From contig CM037833.1 in assembly GCA_021234535.1 (NCBI GenBank), forward strand, positions 6,811,715 through 6,875,714: a stretch of 64,000 nt of DNA, given 5' to 3'. This document shows positions 59,462-64,000 of this stretch, in pieces. The stretch's first letter is position 1. Each line of letters opens with the position of its first letter. The DNA is from Stichopus chloronotus. Its lineage: Eukaryota; Echinodermata; Holothuroidea; Aspidochirotida; Stichopodidae. The translations under genes and the position numbers were made by a program. A model generated the notes under the pieces. The model saw only the letters and a program-made list of their open reading frames with translations. It had not been told where the DNA came from and made no database searches.

Positions 59462-62400
59462 TCATAACTCATCTTTTGAATCGTTCACCATCTGGGTGCT
59501 TTCCTCTGTGATGTTCCAGTACTGTTTTGAAAGCATTGCAATGTTCTTGGCTCCAATTACTGACATTTCCATAGCGCTGGCAGCCCACTCGATGGGTGAC
59601 ACGTAGAACATACCCTGGTGGAGCTGAAATGATGCAACATCTTCGATGACCACGTCTCGATAAAACGGATAGGCCAGCCAATCCTCCTCCACCACCTCAC
59701 TGCGAGATGAAAAGATGGTGTCCAACTGAGATGCAGAGACTTTCTTGGTCGAAAAGATCTTGTAAACACAGTGCTCCTTGTCAGAGTCCCCTGTGATGGT
59801 TACCGGAAAGTTTTTAGCGACACTTCTGATTGCAAGAGGGATGTCTCGCGTGGTTAGTACGGCATCTGGCAAGCCCTCCTTTTCAGTCTGCCCAAAAGCC
59901 TGTGGGTTTAAGGTTCCTTTGATAAAAGTCGCAACGGTGCTGCGATATTCCCCGGGAAATGGTCCAATTGCAGATGGGAAGCCTTTGAATTCTATCTCAG
60001 TAATGCCTTCAACAAGTGGCGTAGCTATAACAACAATATCATACTGTTCTGTTTGGAGTTCAGTTCCAGAATTGTGAGTAACAAGGAATAATGGCTTGGC
60101 ATTCTCCTCCCGTTCTTGTTGGAGAGCCACTCTGACCACAGAACTACTGCGCATGTTTGCTTTGGATGACTTGGCAAAAGTACGGGGTAACAGAACGTTG
60201 CCGCCCTCCACTGCCCAAAGACCGGACTGCACTCCAGCTAGAGAAACTGAAGCTGTGGGAAAAATTACAAATGTTTCAAAATGATTAAAAAAAAAAAAGA
60301 TCTGTCAGGTTATAAACATTTCATTCCTGAAAATCTGAGGAAGATTATTAATACTTGTAATTTCTCTCACTAAATTGACCTCTGATTATGTATTTAAAGT
60401 AGCAATTTGGTTTAAATACCTAGATCATTTTGTCAAGTATAGTCCATGCAATTTAAAGTAGAATTTTGACACAAACTATCAAACTATGACATTCATTCAC
60501 TTCTTAAATGATGCACACAGGCATAATACATATACATATAATACTAAGGTAGCCTACAAGCTACTAGACAACCTTTCACTGCAGACCAATGAAAGACATG
60601 GACCTTGGTCTTACTACATCACCAGCTATGCATGACCATGTCACCTCAAACCGATACAGTCCAAAGATGCACAATTCTATAGCACATCGTGACAATGGTT
60701 CTGTGTTTCAAAGTGTGACAGGAACTGGTAACGTACAATTTTATAACATTACAACAGCCAGCAGTGTCTCAAAAGCAAATATCCTTTCTTTCACTCCTTC
60801 TCAAGAAACATTTTAAAATAATTTTTAGAATGAATTATTGGCAAATAAAGATCCTTAAAGTTTCCTAAGAAAATGTCTGTGCAGTGAGCAGCTACCATGA
60901 CATTAAAGGTGACTGATCATCTGATTAGATCTTGACCATGTGAGGTTAGTCTCTTCTTGTTAATGCTTTGCATATACACCTGCACAGTAAGCAATACTGC
61001 TATGAAAGCAAAGCAGTACATACACACAAACGGTATATCAATGATTCATTAATACTTGCAAAGAGTGAATGTAAACCAGTGACATCTGCAGAGATTTGTC
61101 ACAAACACGCTGACATCACATGAGATATATGAATAAGATGTTCAAACACCTAACACTCCTGCGTGGTACACTTATTGAGATAAGTCATCCCGATGGTCTA
61201 TATACATACCTGCAAATCCTTCCATGTCAGGATCCTGACCATAGTTGACCCTGGTTGCCAAGGACACGACCTCGGATATAAACTTCTCAGAGAACTTCAT
61301 TTCACGAAGCATCTGGTCCGCGGGTACCATTGACCATCTCACAAAGTCATCCCCTCCCATAGCATACAGCATGTCCTTGACCGTAAGGAAAGTCCTTCCC
61401 TTATCTTGCAGGTTGTAAATGCTAAAGCAGAAGGAAGCAGTGAATGTGTCAGCCTTGGAGTTTTGCTGACTAATTAGCAACTGCAAATTAAAGTCACTAA
61501 ATACAATAAGTCTCAAAAAACTTCTGATAGGACCTATAAAAATGAATGTTTATCTTCTAATTCACAAATGACATAATCACTGGCAGATCTAGCGGGACAA
61601 TATTGTCATGGTCTCACACAAAGGTGGACAAAAAGTAGCTTGTAGGACTTTAACTTAGGAAAAACAAAGCAACTAGTAACAGTACAATTGTACACTTTTG
61701 TTGCACAAATCACACATGAGGAAATTCAGTTAAAGGAAAATTCTCATTAGGAGGAGGGGAATATCTGCTTGAATTTGAATCCACCACTGTATTACCAGCT
61801 CAGCCCCTCTTAAATAAAGGAATTCTATTTGCCTGCAGACAATTTCAGCCACAATGTCAAGGAATTTCATGCAGCAAGAATGAGAAAACATTCTCACAAA
61901 AAATTTGTTAGGAATGAAAATCACACTGAGGTAATGAATGAATGGATGAACGCATGGAAGAATTGATGGATGGATGGATTGATAAATGGATGAATGAATG
62001 ACTGACTGAATGACGGACAGAAAGAAAAATCAATGAATGAGTGAATGAATGCACTCCAGCAGACTTTTCCTCACAGATGCAATATCACATGATAACAACA
62101 TCTTTACCTTCAAGACTAGATTTGTCAGTTTATGATGCAACTTTTTGTGGATAAATATGATACCATGTCAGGGTTGGCAGTTCTGATAAGCACCAAACTG
62201 TAAATATTCATCCGTTCATCTTAGGTAAAGTGGTGATAGATCTTGCCAACCTTGCCAAAGCCTATCAGTTCTCACAAGAAAACCTAATGATACTTAAAAT
62301 CTAATTTAAAGAAACTCATTCATTATTACTGACAGTCATTTTCTAACCTAGGTGGTGTAATCTTTTCTTCACTCTCCTAATACAGTATCTTCCGTACAAA

Positions 62401-63328
62401 ATCGTTTGATAAATTAAGTTAGTCACTCTCCTGAAAATGATACATCTGTGACTCTTTACACTAGTCTTGCAAAGACCCTAATAATAAAGTATATAACACG
62501 CACTGTACTTCTCTTGTACAGAGCTGACTGTACCCTCTGCTGTTCCTCACCAATTTCTGCTTCACACTAGGGTCTTGTACATTTGTTACTATGTTAACTT
62601 CCTCATCATTTTTATGGCCGTTTTGCTTCAAAAAAGTGAAGAAACCAATCAGATTTGATCATTTAGTTCACACCCTAAAATTTCATGTTTATGATTTCTC
62701 CAGGGAGAACAACCAATCAGGGTGACCAGTGAACAAGCACATCACTGTGACTCTGCGTGCACTCCGTACATGAGCGACTGTGTTATATGAATAAAGATAA
62801 AGAGTATTTTGCACATGGTTATGCCCCATTTTGACAAATGTCCAAAACGTTTGTATCAAACAGATCCTCGGATGTGCATAACTCCGTTGGGTACAGAGCT
62901 CGAGTGTAAACAGCTGACAAAGAGAGCGCTGTTAGAATAGGAGGATGATGGGTATGTTAAAAGCATTGTGTGTGGAAAAACAAAAGAGGAAAAACAAAAA
63001 TGAAAAATGCCTTGACCAAGGCTGCTCTTTGTGATTGCTCAGTGATTGAAAGCACTGAAAGCAAAACCAGTGAATGAAATCAAGTGGACAGTCCTCTACA
63101 ATAGAATGAGTGAGTTCTTGCTAAGGTCTTTTCCAATTTCTCGTGCTTACTTGTCGAATTTTTTCAGCATACTGTTGACCTCTCTTCTCACGCCCCAAAG
63201 GTCTCTCCATCCGTACCTCCAGAGCATTTTCAGAGCAGTGACGATACCAAACCGACTCTCCTCGAACACAAACTCCTGGCCATTGTAAGCTCCCATCAAA
63301 GAACTTATCTTCTTTCTGTGTTTAAGAC
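59462..63328 (-). CDS. PCYOX1: Prenylcysteine oxidase-like (PCYOX1), last 3 exons; 5' part off window
   Basis: Minus-strand exons are 63328-63151, 61421-61210 and 60252-59462 with matching phases, giving about 393 codons including the stop. Family members are about 500 residues, so the N-terminal signal peptide and the FAD-binding GxGxxG fold must lie beyond the right edge. Family motifs seen: NGQEFVFEESRFGIVTALK, WRYGWRDL, MLYAMGGDDFVRWSM, FISEVVSLATRVNYGQ, SGLWAVEGGN, YDIVVIATPLVEGI, AVLTTRDIPLAIRS, WLAYPFYRDV and EWAASAMEMSVIGAKN. The enzyme is an FAD thioether oxidase that splits prenylcysteine from degraded prenylated proteins. It is lysosomal in mammals. The protein ends in KDEL (59465-59476), an ER-retrieval signal. 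No frame break is seen. It could be a PCYOX1L-type paralogue. Confidence 0.93.
60253..61209. other. PCYOX1-like intron, no feature
   Basis: Non-coding; no repeat recognised. A short plus-strand frame near 60589-60816 is not supported by any domain. Confidence 0.45.
61422..63150. other. PCYOX1-like intron
   Basis: Non-coding, apart from the GAAT/GGAT microsatellite near 61933-62051. Nothing else recognised. Confidence 0.45.
61933..62051 (+). repeat. Imperfect GAAT/GGAT tetranucleotide repeat
   Basis: Runs of GAATGAAT, GGATGGATGGAT and GAATGAGTGAAT with interruptions, about 120 bases. Confidence 0.8.
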
Positions 63329-64000
63329 CTGTGAGTAACAAGTGTACAACAGGGTAAAGTTGGTAAAAGTGTCCAATCAAGTAGGCCTATATACATTCTT
63401 CAGACACACTTCTACAGCTCTTATAATCCCACTTGCATTCATCTTATTCAGTGCATCCACATGACATATTTACCCTCTCCTGAGATTTACCTTCAATTCA
63501 AGAATCGTTTAGAAGGTTCATATTCTAAGGTGCTGCAGCATATTGGACGTGGAGCGAAGCATGTGGGACATGCACCCTACTGGAAGTGGGAGTATTGGAA
63601 GATGTGGGTATATAGGAGGAGGTAGAAGGGGAGTATTGGGGGGAAGGACAAGGGACACTGGCAAGGGTTGGATTGATAGTATGATGGGGGAAGATACACA
63701 TAGAAGTGTGTGAAATGCAGTGATGTAATTTGGGAGTATCGTTAAGAGAACAAGGATGAGTAGGGGGTTCATGTATGTATGAGAGGAAGAGTTGTAGGAG
63801 CACAGACAAGGTATGAACAGGAGTATCAAGAGAGGCTCCAGAAGTGGGAACAGAGGCAAATGAGGGGTACTCATGGGACTTTAAGAGGGAATGCTATAGG
63901 GTACTAAAGGTGGGCATAGTTTATTGTCCTGTACCATTAGCACAGGACAGCATTCTCACAGAAATACATTGATTACAAAGTATTTTCACTGCAACTGTTA
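63329..64000. other. PCYOX1-like intron with purine-rich quasi-repeat
   Basis: From about 63590 to 63880 the plus strand is strongly G/A-rich with recurring GGGAGTATTGG and GGGAAG words. The minus strand therefore shows a long Pro/Leu/Ser-rich frame, which is compositional. Upstream exons of the PCYOX1-like gene should follow beyond the edge. Confidence 0.5.

Noticed and set aside
63518..63874. 118-codon Pro/Leu/Ser-rich minus-strand frame
   Set aside because: Caused by a purine-rich quasi-repeat; it is not in phase with, and does not resemble, the PCYOX1 N-terminus.

Overview
This is animal nuclear DNA. It is AT-rich, with spliced genes that have GT/AG introns, decayed retrotransposons and microsatellites. 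The protein families and the element types (Ty3/gypsy with a tRNA-Leu-type primer site, Tx1/L1-like and CR1/L2-like LINEs), together with the frequent TAGGCCTA-type words, suggest an invertebrate deuterostome, most likely an echinoderm. That assignment is an inference.

Four spliced genes can be built from splice sites with matching phases. (1) 1174-13690 (+): a 226-residue protein with an N-terminal helical bundle that resembles the MLKL/HeLo-type four-helix bundle, and a C-terminal Death domain. Its third intron is 10.6 kb and holds a LINE fragment and a degraded Ty3/gypsy element. (2) 35360-39590 (-): a complete two-exon G-protein gamma subunit of 68 residues ending in the CaaX box CSIL. 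(3) 41650-53909 (+): a dynein axonemal assembly factor 1 (DNAAF1/LRRC50) orthologue in twelve exons; two of these carry five frame breaks, all of the +1 type. (4) 59462-63328 (-): the last three exons of a prenylcysteine-oxidase-like gene ending in KDEL; its first exons lie beyond the right edge.

Layout: 1-14 kb is the Death-domain gene and its transposon-filled intron. 14-30.6 kb is gene-poor, with a CR1/L2-like LINE, inverted-repeat (MITE-like) elements, a (TTG)44 array and one unexplained 165-codon reading frame. 30,669-35,230 is a nearly complete Ty3/gypsy retrotransposon with 235-bp LTRs, a TACAC target duplication and a canonical -1 frameshift heptamer at the gag/pol overlap. It lies 129 bp downstream of the G-gamma stop codon, on the opposite strand. 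35-54 kb holds the divergent G-gamma/DNAAF1 pair. 54-64 kb holds repeats and the convergent PCYOX1-like gene. A roughly 600-bp dispersed repeat occurs three times (38.4, 55.8 and 58.7 kb).

The genes are not an operon. Functionally they are a cell-death-type protein, a heterotrimeric G-protein subunit, a ciliary dynein assembly factor and a prenylcysteine-salvage enzyme. The only loose link is that the G-gamma subunit would be prenylated and PCYOX enzymes degrade prenylcysteine; adjacency here is probably coincidence. The most interesting single item is the putative four-helix-bundle plus Death-domain protein.
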